Source: Acidobacteriota bacterium
GTDB lineage: Bacteria; Acidobacteriota; Terriglobia; Acidiferrales; UBA7541
Direction of reading: 5' to 3'
Length of the DNA stretch: 64,000 nt
NCBI GenBank assembly: GCA_013289695.1
Contig: JABCZK010000013.1
Coordinates: 36,906 to 100,905 of the forward strand
The notes beneath the pieces are model-generated. The model saw only the letters and a list, made by a program, of their open reading frames with translations. It searched no databases and was not told the origin of the DNA. Below, in pieces: positions 36,508 to 44,753 of the stretch. Position 1 is the first letter of the stretch, and each line of letters opens with the position of its first letter. The position numbers and the translations under genes are program-made.

Positions 36508-37431
36508 TTACTGTGAGTTGTGAGTCCCTAACGCAGACGGGTCAGGCGACACCGAAGAATCAAGATCAAGCAGCAAGCGACCCGCGGCACGGCTCGCCGG
36601 CGGATAGCAATTGCCATCCGAACTGTAGGTCGCGCCACAGTGCGCGGTAAAATTCCGCCGTCGCGGCGATTGCGCAAACTGCCAAACGCGCGCCCCGGCA
36701 AACCCGCTCTGCGACGGCTGCGGTGGATTTTTCAAATACGCGCAGCCCGGCGATGGAGGACACGCGTCGTTGTAGATGAAGTAGGCCGTCACCGGCGCGC
36801 GCTTGTGAATATCGTCCGCCGTCGTGATGGTTTGGCCCTTTTCTTCTTTCACTTCAATTCCCGAGCAGTAAACTCCGGCTAGGAAACCACTTGAAGCCAC
36901 CCGCCCACTCCAGCCCCGAATGTAATTGATTTGTGTCGGCAGCATTCGGCCGCCCTCTTCCATATCCAAAAAAATCACGATGCCGTTGCCGACAGAAAAT
37001 CCCTCACGCTGCGCCGCCGCGACCGCAAGCTCCGCATCACGCGCGCCCGAATCGCCAGGATCGACCGGCGGCTGCAGTTCCTTTGCTAAACGCCCGTTGA
37101 AAAGCAGTAAGAAGCCAAATCCATCTTTCAGGAGCTCAGCCCGCTTCCCGATCCAGGAATTCGTCTTCGCGCCAGGCGGCGCGTTCAGCCAATAGCCGGA
37201 AAAGGTGAAAGTTCGTCGCAGCGCGGGCAGCGCGTCATCGCCGGGATAGTCGTTCGCGTCAAAACCGAGGTAGGTTTGCGGCGGAGGGTTTCCTGCTTGC
37301 GTGCGAGACGCCGCATTCGGACCCGCCGCCCGCGGAAACAGTAGGACGGCCGCGATTGCGACGCAGAGCACAAGAATTTCGGCGACCGCAGCCCGCTTAC
37401 TTCGCGTCACGTGCACATCGCACCGTCGCAC
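36508..37431 (-). CDS. DUF1906 (glycoside-hydrolase-like) secreted/anchored protein
   Basis: This 307-residue protein has a signal-anchor (VAEILVLCVAIAAVLLFPRAAG) followed by a DUF1906-type TIM-barrel domain: TYLGFDANDYPGDDALPALRR in pieces such as YLGFDANDYPG, FSGYWLNAPP, GIVIFLDMEEGG and VARVWQF-like VWQFAQSP. Mycobacterial Rv2525c is the best-known member, and a peptidoglycan or glycan hydrolase role is suspected. Several cysteines at the end (CPPSPGC, HCGATY) suggest disulfides. The GTG at 37431 is 4 bases after the trpG stop, so it is read with the trp genes, which is an odd partnership. Confidence 0.75.
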   Translation of the reverse strand: MRRCDVHVTRSKRAAVAEILVLCVAIAAVLLFPRAAGPNAASRTQAGNPPPQTYLGFDANDYPGDDALPALRRTFTFSGYWLNAPPGAKTNSWIGKRAELLKDGFGFLLLFNGRLAKELQPPVDPGDSGARDAELAVAAAQREGFSVGNGIVIFLDMEEGGRMLPTQINYIRGWSGRVASSGFLAGVYCSGIEVKEEKGQTITTADDIHKRAPVTAYFIYNDACPPSPGCAYLKNPPQPSQSGFAGARVWQFAQSPRRRNFTAHCGATYSSDGNCYPPASRAAGRLLLDLDSSVSPDPSALGTHNSQ

Positions 37432-37435
37432 CGAA

Positions 37436-37999
37436 TCAAATACTCAAAAAATTCTTCAGCAAATCAAATCCCGCGCCGGTCAGCACCGATTCCGGGTGAA
37501 ATTGCACCCCTTCCACGCGCAATTTGCGATGGCGAAAACCCATGATCGTCCCATCTTCGGTCTCCGCCGATATTTCCAGCTCGCGCGGCAGCGATTTGCG
37601 TTCGACGATCAACGAATGGTAACGCGTGGCGATGAACGATTGCGGCAACCCGTGAAAAATGGTCCGCCCGTCATGTTCGATCTCGCTGGTTTTTCCGTGC
37701 ATCAGCTTCGGAGCGCGAATCACGCGCCCGCCAAACGCCGCGCCAATCGCCTGGTGCCCCAGGCACACGCCCAAAATCGGAATCTTCCCCGCAAATCGCT
37801 GGATCAACGGCACACTAATACCCGCTTCCTTCGGCGTGCACGGCCCCGGCGAAATTACGATGCGCTCCGGCGCCATCTTCTCGATTTCATCCAAGGTGAT
37901 CTCGTCGTTGCGGCGCACAGCGAGCTGCTGCCCCATCTGGCCAAGGTACTGCGCCAGGTTGTAAGTAAACGAATCGTAGTTGTCGAGCAGCAGAATCAT
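37436..37999 (-). CDS. trpG: Anthranilate synthase glutaminase subunit
   Basis: This 187-residue class I glutamine amidotransferase has catalytic Cys79 in [10 protein letters not shown] and the His/Glu pair in [12 protein letters not shown]. It starts [20 protein letters not shown], typical of TrpG/PabA, and has ISPGPCTP and YHSLIVE. It supplies ammonia to TrpE and, in many bacteria, also to PabB. It lies 118 bases downstream of trpE on the minus strand. Confidence 0.95.
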   Translation of the reverse strand: MILLLDNYDSFTYNLAQYLGQMGQQLAVRRNDEITLDEIEKMAPERIVISPGPCTPKEAGISVPLIQRFAGKIPILGVCLGHQAIGAAFGGRVIRAPKLMHGKTSEIEHDGRTIFHGLPQSFIATRYHSLIVERKSLPRELEISAETEDGTIMGFRHRKLRVEGVQFHPESVLTGAGFDLLKNFLSI

Positions 38000-38117
38000 C
38001 TCGCGTTCATTCTCTCAGGTCTCGCGTATCCCCAAGGTTAAGCACAATTCGCAGCGCCGGAGTCGCGCCGGCTCTTTGCCTTTTCGCGATCATCGTGAAA
38101 ATTGTCGCTACGCATTG

Positions 38118-39608
38118 CTATTCTGCGCGGCTTCCGTTCCTGCCGCGATGCGCGATTTCCAGCGCCGTCACCAGCGCGCGCGCCTTGCTCACCGTTTCCT
38201 GGTATTCGCGTTCCGGCACGGAATCCGCCACCACTCCGCCGCCCGCCTGAATGTAAGCGCGGCCGCCCTTCGCCACCATCGTGCGCAGCGCGATGCACGA
38301 ATCAATGTTACCGGAGAAATCCAGATACATCACCGCTCCGGCGTAAATGCCGCGCCGCGTCGGTTCCAGCTCATCAATAATTTGCATCGCACGAATTTTT
38401 GGCGCACCCGAAAGCGTGCCCGCCGGAAAACAAGCCAGCAACGCGTCAAAGCAATCCACGTCCGCCCGCAATTGCCCGCGCAGGCTGGAAACCAGATGCA
38501 TCACGTGCGAATAGCGCTCCACAAACATCAGCCGCTCGACCTTCACCGAGCCGTATTCGCACACCCGGCCCAGATCGTTGCGGCCCAAATCCACCAGCAT
38601 GATGTGCTCGGCGCGCTCCTTCGGGTCCGCAAGTAGTTTTGCTTCCAGCGCGCGATCTTCCGCTTCGTTGCGCCCGCGCGGCACCGTCCCGGCGATCGGA
38701 CGATAGGAAACGTTGCGCCCCTGCACCTTCACCAGCATCTCTGGCGAACTGCCCACCACCGCAAGTTCGTCGAGCTTCAAATAATAAAGATACGGCGAAG
38801 GATTCACCACCCGCAGCGCGCGATAAATCTCGAACGGATCGGCGTCAGTGCGCGCCGAAAATCGCTGGCTGGGGACCACCTGGAAAATGTCGCCCGCGCG
38901 AATGTAGCTTTTGGCCTTGCGCACCGCGGCCATGTACTGCGCTTTCGTAAAATTTGATTCGATGCGCAGCGCTCCACCCCGCCGCGTGCGGCGCTGCCGC
39001 GGCAGCGGACTTTCCAATTTGCGCCGCGTGCGGCGAATTTCGCGCACGGCGGCGTTGTACTTTTCACGCAGAGATCTCGGACCTTCCGTGAAAACATTGC
39101 GAATCACCCACACGCGATGTCGCACGTGATCGAACGCCACCAGGCCCAGGTAGAACATCATCACGCTGTCATCCAAATTCAAATCGTCCCGCCCGCTCGC
39201 CGGAATCCGCTCGACCAGCCGCACCATGTCGTACGCGAAATATCCGATTGCTCCGCCAATCAGCGGCGGCAGGCCCGGCACGCGCACCGGCTGATAGCGC
39301 TCCGTGAGCTGCCGCAAATACGCAATGGGATCAGCCTCAAAATTTTTGCGCTTGCCGCCCGTCTCTAGGCTGCATTTCCGTCCGCGCGAGCGAAAAACCT
39401 CCTGCGGATTTGCGCCCGCAAACGTGTAGCGCGCGATATTCTCACCGCCTTCCACGCTTTCCAGCAGAAACGAATATTCCCGATTGTGCGCCAGGCGCAG
39501 ATGCGCGCCCACCGGCGTCAACAAATCGGCCGTGAACGTCTCATACACCGGAACCAGGTTCCCGTGGCGCGCCAGTTTCACGAATGTTTTGAAGTCCGGC
39601 TGAATCAT
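38118..39608 (-). CDS. trpE: Anthranilate synthase component I
   Basis: This 496-residue chorismate-utilising enzyme shows the N-terminal YTFAGANPQEVF region, IGGAIGYFAYDMVRLVE, then the catalytic half: FQVVPSQRFS, YLYYLKLDELAVVGSSPEMLVK, RPIAGTVPRGRNEAEDRALE, EHIMLVDLGRNDLGRVC and PAGTLSGAPKIRAMQII. It makes anthranilate from chorismate with TrpG. The ATG at 39608 overlaps the aroDE stop (ATGA), linking shikimate and tryptophan synthesis directly. The frame open to 39824 is only aroDE overlap. Confidence 0.96.
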   Translation of the reverse strand: MIQPDFKTFVKLARHGNLVPVYETFTADLLTPVGAHLRLAHNREYSFLLESVEGGENIARYTFAGANPQEVFRSRGRKCSLETGGKRKNFEADPIAYLRQLTERYQPVRVPGLPPLIGGAIGYFAYDMVRLVERIPASGRDDLNLDDSVMMFYLGLVAFDHVRHRVWVIRNVFTEGPRSLREKYNAAVREIRRTRRKLESPLPRQRRTRRGGALRIESNFTKAQYMAAVRKAKSYIRAGDIFQVVPSQRFSARTDADPFEIYRALRVVNPSPYLYYLKLDELAVVGSSPEMLVKVQGRNVSYRPIAGTVPRGRNEAEDRALEAKLLADPKERAEHIMLVDLGRNDLGRVCEYGSVKVERLMFVERYSHVMHLVSSLRGQLRADVDCFDALLACFPAGTLSGAPKIRAMQIIDELEPTRRGIYAGAVMYLDFSGNIDSCIALRTMVAKGGRAYIQAGGGVVADSVPEREYQETVSKARALVTALEIAHRGRNGSRAE

Positions 39609-41110
39609 CGTCTGACCATTTTCGCTTCGTGCGTCAGAGCGCGCAAGACGGCGCGGCGCATCGCCGCCACCGGCGCGCGCTCGCCCGTCCATATTTCCCA
39701 CTGGCCGGTTCCCTGCGCCACGAACATCTCCACGCCCGAAACCGTTTCGATGCCGCGCAGCGCCGCGAGTTGCATCAGCTTCGTAACCCGCGGCCGGTAA
39801 ATCAGATCGAACACCAGCCTGCAATTCAGCTCGCGCGCCGCGAGCGGCGAGCGGCCGACAGCTGGATGCATGCCTATTGGCGTCGCGTTCACGATTGCGT
39901 CAAAAAATTCTCGCTGCAAGCGCGGACGCTCCACCACTTCGCCCCCCACCGCGCGCGCCAGCGCTTGCGCTTGCTTCGCGCGACGCGCACAAACACAAAC
40001 CGAAGCTCCCGATTGCGCCAGCGCGAAGGCCACCGCGCGCGCCGCGCCTCCCGCGCCGAATATCAACGTTCGGCTGCCGCGCAACGGGATGCGGAGTTCG
40101 AGCGCGCGCAGCACGCCCACATAATCGGTGTTGCAGCCGTACAATGTTCCGCCGCCGCGCACCACCACGGTATTCACTGCGCCAATTGCCGCGGCCATCG
40201 CGTCGCAATCGTCCAGATGCCGCAGAATCGCCTGCTTGTGCGGCAACGTGACGCTGAACCCTGCGATTCCCAGCGGCTCGACGCTGCGCAGAAAATCCCT
40301 TAGATCGCGCACCGGAAACGGCAGGAACACCGCCTCCATCCGGCGTGCCTGAAATCCCGCGTTCTGCAGCACCGGCGACAACGAGTGACCGATCGGATTG
40401 CCGATCACCCCGTACACGCGCGACTTGCGACCCAATTGGTCCGCGCGATACAAGCCTATCATTTCCTGCAATGTCACTTGGCCGGGCGCGGTCGCGTACT
40501 CCACCGGCGCATACGCGAGCGCGCTTCCTTCGCGCAGCGCGAGTACCCGCGCCGGTAGAGCAACGTCGCCCATCGGCACGGCAATGGTACTTTTTCGGCC
40601 GTGCGCCAGCCGCAGTACCTCGATGCTGCGGCCCAGCGAGTCGCATTTCACTGCAATTTTGATCGCGTCAGGGTTCCCGCGATCCAAATCAGCCGCGATC
40701 CCGCGCAAATTTTTGGGCGAGCGCTGAAAAAAATGCGCGGACGCGATCCGGCGCCCTTCGCCAAGGAGCACTTCCAGCAATTCCGGCGGACACCGCGAAG
40801 AACTTTCGACTTCCAGATCGTACCAGGCGCAACCCGAGCGCAGCGCCGCGGCCAAGTGCACCAGCTGCCGCGCAATCGTTCCGCGAAATTTCCCGCCTGC
40901 CTGACGCCGTCGGCAAGTCGCGATCAACGTGGCGCGAGGGCGCGTCTTTGCAAGTCGCGCCAGAAACCGGTCCATTTCGTCGGCGTCGGAAAGCCAATCC
41001 AGCCGCAATTCCACGGTCCGCGTAACTCGCAATGCACGCGCGAGCTGGTTCCACATCCCGAGCGCGTCCGTCGCAGCTGCCACCGCGCAGATTTTGTCTT
41101 TTGCGATCAT
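39605..41110 (-). CDS. Bifunctional 3-dehydroquinate dehydratase (type I)/shikimate dehydrogenase
   Basis: This is a fusion of 501 residues. Residues about 1-220 are a type I dehydroquinase (AroD): ELRLDWLSD, His126 in RIASAHFFQR, and the Schiff-base Lys151 in AIKIAVKCD. Residues about 232-501 are shikimate dehydrogenase (AroE): YGVIGNPIGHSLSPVLQNAG, catalytic Lys292 in SVTLPHKQA, the NADP loop FGAGGAARAV, and NATPIGM. Together they carry out steps three and four of the shikimate pathway; the order is the same as in plant DHQ-SDH. I start at the ATG at 41110. The stop overlaps trpE by four bases. Confidence 0.95.
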   Translation of the reverse strand: MIAKDKICAVAAATDALGMWNQLARALRVTRTVELRLDWLSDADEMDRFLARLAKTRPRATLIATCRRRQAGGKFRGTIARQLVHLAAALRSGCAWYDLEVESSSRCPPELLEVLLGEGRRIASAHFFQRSPKNLRGIAADLDRGNPDAIKIAVKCDSLGRSIEVLRLAHGRKSTIAVPMGDVALPARVLALREGSALAYAPVEYATAPGQVTLQEMIGLYRADQLGRKSRVYGVIGNPIGHSLSPVLQNAGFQARRMEAVFLPFPVRDLRDFLRSVEPLGIAGFSVTLPHKQAILRHLDDCDAMAAAIGAVNTVVVRGGGTLYGCNTDYVGVLRALELRIPLRGSRTLIFGAGGAARAVAFALAQSGASVCVCARRAKQAQALARAVGGEVVERPRLQREFFDAIVNATPIGMHPAVGRSPLAARELNCRLVFDLIYRPRVTKLMQLAALRGIETVSGVEMFVAQGTGQWEIWTGERAPVAAMRRAVLRALTHEAKMVRR

Positions 41111-41256
41111 GAAGAATGTCTTGGGTTGGGCCGGATTCGGATCACTGACGCGGGCGTCTGTTCTCGCGAATTCTGAGGTACCCTGGCCTATCGTACAGGT
41201 ACTACAGGGCTTGTACCATGTGGTGCACAATGTGTAAAGCGCCTCAGACCATTGTC

Positions 41257-41285
41257 TTGACGGGTTCCAGTACGTCCATTACAGT
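41257..41285 (+). promoter_or_regulatory. Sigma70-type promoter of the 41354 gene
   Basis: TTGACG at 41257-41262 and TACAGT at 41280-41285 are separated by 17 bases. A start near 41292 would give a leader of about 60 bases ending in AAAGGAG just before the ATG at 41354. Confidence 0.55.
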
Positions 41286-41353
41286 CCGTATATCGGGCTA
41301 ATTGTGGGTCAGCGCCTGTTCCGCGGCGCACGATATTCAAAGGAGCAAGCATT

Positions 41354-42244
41354 ATGCGTGGGAAAATTGTCCTTGCCAGTGTGATTTTAAGCCTTTCGGG
41401 CGTTGCCGCTTCGGCGCAGAGCTCCGCCGGTTCTGCCCCTATCTATAAGGACATCTATTGCTCCGGGACCATCACCAACGAGTCCGTCCCGCAAGACTCC
41501 TACGTGATCACGGGCGAAGGCTCCAATTACAAGATTACCTGGGAGGACGGCGACTATGTGTACCTCAACAAAGGCGCCAGCCAGGGTGTGAAAGTCGGCG
41601 ACGAACTTTCGGTGATCCGTCCGGTCGTGGACCCCACCGAAGTCGAATGGTCCAAGTGGCAGTTCGCGATCATCCGCAAGCTGGGCACCTGGTGGGAGGA
41701 CGAGGCTCGCGTGCGAGTGGTTGTCGCGCAGCCTGACACCTCTGTCGCGCAGGTCGAACACTCCTGCAATTACGTGCAGCGCGGTGATATCCTCCTGCCA
41801 TTCAAGGAGCGCCCCACGCCTCCTCTCAAATCCGAGACCAGTTTCGACCGCTTCGCGCCTTTCAGCGGCAAAGTCACCGCGATGGTTATGATTGGCAAGT
41901 CCTTCCAGGTGGAATTGGGCACCAACGACGTATTCTTCGTGAACCTCGGCAGCCAGCAGGGCGTGCGCGTGGGCGACTATTTCCGCATATTCCGCTACAC
42001 CGGCACCGAGCATGAACTCGCCTACGAAACCAAGCGCGCCGCATTCGATAACGACAAGGAAGCCACGGTGTACGGCCGCATTTACGGATTCGGCAGCGTC
42101 CCCGCCAAATGGAAATGGGATAACACTCCGCGCGAGGTCATCGGCGAGGGCATCGTGCTCCGGACCGGCACCAATTCCGCGACGGTCTTGACCACCTACA
42201 GCTTGCGCGAGTTCTTCGTCGGCGATTACGTCGAGCTCGAGTAA
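41354..42244 (+). CDS. Secreted protein with two FlgT-C-like beta repeats
   Basis: This 296-residue protein starts with a Sec signal peptide (MRGKIVLASVILSLSGVAASAQ). It carries two related beta-rich modules: DYVYLNKGASQGVKVGDELSV near residue 68 and DVFFVNLGSQQGVRVGDYFRI near residue 198, each matching the pattern xxLxxGxxQGVxVGDxxxxxR. That pattern occurs in FlgT C-terminal domains and in related Gram-negative envelope proteins. Two cysteines (DIYCSG, EHSCNYV) could bond. No flagellar genes are present in the window, so the role is unknown. AAAGGAG precedes the ATG. Confidence 0.72.
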   Translation: MRGKIVLASVILSLSGVAASAQSSAGSAPIYKDIYCSGTITNESVPQDSYVITGEGSNYKITWEDGDYVYLNKGASQGVKVGDELSVIRPVVDPTEVEWSKWQFAIIRKLGTWWEDEARVRVVVAQPDTSVAQVEHSCNYVQRGDILLPFKERPTPPLKSETSFDRFAPFSGKVTAMVMIGKSFQVELGTNDVFFVNLGSQQGVRVGDYFRIFRYTGTEHELAYETKRAAFDNDKEATVYGRIYGFGSVPAKWKWDNTPREVIGEGIVLRTGTNSATVLTTYSLREFFVGDYVELE

Positions 42245-42296
42245 GCCGCAGCGCGGGCGCTACCCTATTATTCATGCGCTGCATTAATACGCTGCG

Positions 42297-42878
42297 TCAG
42301 CCAAACTGCGCTTTCCGCGGCGGCAAAGCAAAAGCCGCTTCGCTGAACACTTCGGCGGTAAAGGCCTGCACTCGCGTCGCTGGGTCTTTCCAGGCAGCGC
42401 GTTCCAGACCGGCCTTCACGCACGTTTCTTCCAAGAAGCGTTGCGCTCCCCAGTTGAATTGACTGGCCACTTGCGGCAGCAGCACTCCGCGCAGCCTGCC
42501 TTGGCTCACGACCAGCCCATGCTTGCCCGCTACGATCGCATCCAGCGTCACGTCCTGAAACGCCGCAAGAACCGAAACTTCGATCTCAATCTCGCTCACT
42601 TCTGCCAACCCAACAGGCTCGAAGCGCGAATCGTCCAGCGCAGCAGCCCGCGCGCAGTGCGCCACTACCGCAGCGAGCGCTGCGCGGCCTAGCAGCTGGC
42701 CGACGCAGCCGCGCAGGCGCCCGCGGCGATGCAGTGTGACGAATGCGCCTGCCGGCTGCTCCAAAATCCCTTCGGCGGGAAATTCCTGCAAGGGAGGCTT
42801 GCCTTCAACACCGAGAGTCAGGGCGCTCCGGGCGATCTGCAGCAGCAACTGCTTCTCGCGCTCAGCGAGTGAGGACAT
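42297..42878 (-). CDS. amrA: AMMECR1-domain protein (AmmeMemoRadiSam protein A)
   Basis: This 193-residue protein has the AMMECR1 signature: GAFVTLHRRGRLRGCVGQL (with the LRGC(V/I)G motif), then LAEVSEIEIEVSVL, GKHGLVVSQGRLRGVLLPQVA and WGAQRFLEETCVKAGL. AMMECR1 proteins are often encoded with a MEMO-domain protein and a radical SAM enzyme; neither is in this window. Its biochemical role is unknown. The start overlaps the end of pgsA by 17 bases, so it is the second gene of a pgsA-amrA pair. Confidence 0.88.
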   Translation of the reverse strand: MSSLAEREKQLLLQIARSALTLGVEGKPPLQEFPAEGILEQPAGAFVTLHRRGRLRGCVGQLLGRAALAAVVAHCARAAALDDSRFEPVGLAEVSEIEIEVSVLAAFQDVTLDAIVAGKHGLVVSQGRLRGVLLPQVASQFNWGAQRFLEETCVKAGLERAAWKDPATRVQAFTAEVFSEAAFALPPRKAQFG

Positions 42879-43491
42879 CCTGTGGCTTTTCTTCCGGCTT
42901 CACGAGCAACGCGCCCCGGCGGCGCTGCTGCACGCGAAAATTAATTTGCGTCCAGAACATTTGGAAGTAATGCCCTGCCGACGCCACTGCGCTCACCACC
43001 ACCATCCACAGCAGCACGGTCCCAACCAGTTTCAACGCCGGATGATTCGCAGTGAGAATCACAGTACATCCCGCCAGCACCTGCAAAATCATTTTCACTT
43101 TTCCCAGCGGCGACGCCGGAATGATCAACCCTTCCACCGACGCAATCTCGCGCAGCCCCATCACCATGAATTCGCGTCCGATGATGATCACCACCATCCA
43201 CGCCTGCATCAATCCCATTTCCACCAGCGAAATAAAAGCGGCGGAAATCAGCAGCTTGTCCGCGATCGGATCCAGCAGAATTCCGAGCGTGGTGATTTCC
43301 TTGCGCGAACGAGCCAGGTAGCCGTCCATCATGTCGGTAGCCGCGGCCATGAGCAAAATCAGCACACCCAGCACTTCGAAATGTATGGGCAATCCCCAGA
43401 AATCAAAATTGGGTTGGCGGGTGAGCAGCACAACAACCAGCAGCGGCACGAAAAAGATCCGCAGGGTCGTCAGGCTGTTGGGCAGATTCAT
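42862..43491 (-). CDS. pgsA: CDP-diacylglycerol-glycerol-3-phosphate 3-phosphatidyltransferase
   Basis: This 209-residue membrane enzyme has a full CDP-alcohol phosphotransferase motif: Asp53, Asp56-Gly57, Ala60-Arg61, Gly70, Asp74 and Asp78. N-terminal LPNSLTTLRIFFVPLLVVVLL and three or four further helices fit PgsA. It makes phosphatidylglycerol-phosphate, the precursor of PG and cardiolipin. The C-terminal tail (RVQQRRRGALLVKPEEKPQDVLTR) is longer than usual. It is the gene nearest to the candidate origin on the left and is transcribed away from it. Confidence 0.93.
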   Translation of the reverse strand: MNLPNSLTTLRIFFVPLLVVVLLTRQPNFDFWGLPIHFEVLGVLILLMAAATDMMDGYLARSRKEITTLGILLDPIADKLLISAAFISLVEMGLMQAWMVVIIIGREFMVMGLREIASVEGLIIPASPLGKVKMILQVLAGCTVILTANHPALKLVGTVLLWMVVVSAVASAGHYFQMFWTQINFRVQQRRRGALLVKPEEKPQDVLTR

Positions 43492-43693
43492 GAAGTCCCC
43501 GGGGAAAAACCCTCGGCTCGCGGGCCAACGAGCATTCGAAAGGTCACTTCACTATAGTCCCGCATTCCGGGCGAGTCAACGGCGGCAGCACAGTCCGCTC
43601 CGAAATTTGCGCCTTTGCGGGAAATACGTACGTGTTGCCTACAAAGGCAAATCCCTATGCTAGTGACGTTTAGAGAACATCCCGCCCCAGACC

Positions 43694-43934
43694 TGTGCAT
43701 ATTCCACAAGCGCGTAACAATTACCGCCGGGCGCAAAATCGCGCGGTAGTTTGGCCTGGGTGTCGCCATAACCGCTGTATTTGCATCGCGATACAAGTCG
43801 GGTACCAATCTATGGGATTTAAAATGTTGATTTTGCTGGGCTTTTTCACCGTTCAGGGGGCTTCTTTATCCACAGTGATATCCACAGGAGCGTTGTGGAT
43901 CGTGTGGATTACCCGGTGCATAACTTGTGGTTTC
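43694..43934. other. Candidate chromosomal replication origin (DnaA-box cluster)
   Basis: A gene-free region holds several DnaA-box-like 9-mers. TTATCCACA at 43866-43874 is the exact consensus. ATATCCACA at 43878-43886 and, on the minus strand, TAATCCACA at 43903-43911 and ATATGCACA at 43694-43702 each differ by one base from TTATNCACA. Weaker minus-strand boxes lie at 43894-43902 and 43926-43934. An AT-rich stretch (43813-43850) lies between them. Plus-strand G/C bias changes sign here, and neighbouring genes diverge. No dnaA is nearby, so this is inferred. Confidence 0.68.
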
Positions 43935-44753
43935 AGGCGCGGCGTTTCGCGCGATTTGCGGGGTCTTGGTGGGCGAGATGCGCCGAAATGCACGCACGAA
44001 ACATGCTCTTTTCGACCGATCAGAATGGGAGCCCTCCGTTTGTTTTCATTTGGTTGCGACGATTTCTAATCGCGGAGAAGCCGATTAGAAACGGTGTGAT
44101 TCCTGAGTGGTGATGGTTGATTAGTGAGTCGTGCTTGGTCATCCGCGATTCCTGACTTGTGATTCGTGCGACGTCCCCCCGGGACACGTGCCTGGAGGCT
44201 TCTTTGCCTGTGTTAGCGGCTGCCTGCAGGTGGGCGCGGAGGTTCTTGCGACCGCTTCGCGCGGGAGTGGAAGTCACGCACAGCGGGTTTTGCAACGTAG
44301 TGAGCGCAAAGCGATTGTCGCGCGCTTTTCGAAAACGCCGCATCTTTTTTACCCCCATTCCAAGGTAACACTCCGCAGAGGAGAACACAGCTGTACGTTG
44401 GGATGGAAGTGGGACAGGACGATTGGCAACTGCCGAAATGATCACCCATGCTGAACTTTGCCGGGTGGGCGGGGCGTTAAGAGCCGAGTCAGAAATTCGC
44501 AGTTGAGAGTTGGCAGTTAAAAGTCAAAAGTTAAGACTGGTTTGTCGCGCGCTGTGACCCGCTGCCGTGGCGCGCAGCGCTGGAAATCTGGTGCGCGGCG
44601 CAGAGTGAAAGGGGGTGCGTTATAAGGTAATCTTACGTCCACAAAGCGGGAACCAAGCAGGTGCGAGGGGCGTCTGAGCAAGCACATGAAACGCAGGCAA
44701 TCTCGATCGGGCGCAGCGGGCATTTGCCGCCTGCGCTCACGGGGATACTGACG
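43935..44753. other. Gene-free region with inverted repeat and degenerate spacer repeats
   Basis: No coding frame here resembles a protein family. It contains a perfect 10-base inverted repeat, TTTCTAATCG (44063-44072) and CGATTAGAAA (44082-44091). Two similar copies of GATTCCTGAsTkGTGAT follow at about 44096-44115 and 44146-44167. A GTTGAGAGTT/AAAAGTCAAAAG tract lies at 44501-44537. The last part should also hold the promoter of the glycosyltransferase gene. Confidence 0.5.
44501..44537. repeat. Degenerate spacer repeat, copy A
   Basis: The tract AGTTGAGAGTTGGCAGTTAA plus AAGTCAAAAGTTAAGAC shares its wording with copies at 48328-48380 and 48960-48998. Copies A and B also share a neighbouring GAGCCGA(G)GTCAGAAAT block (44480-44495 and about 48386-48401). 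These look like diverged members of an intergenic repeat family. Confidence 0.55.

Noticed and set aside
43866-43934. DnaA boxes as only a DnaA-controlled promoter
   Set aside because: Possible, but the coincident change in G/C bias and divergent genes fit an origin better.
43695-44069. 124-codon plus-strand frame in the gene-free region
   Set aside because: It runs through the DnaA boxes, has no ribosome-binding site and changes character along its length; more likely chance.
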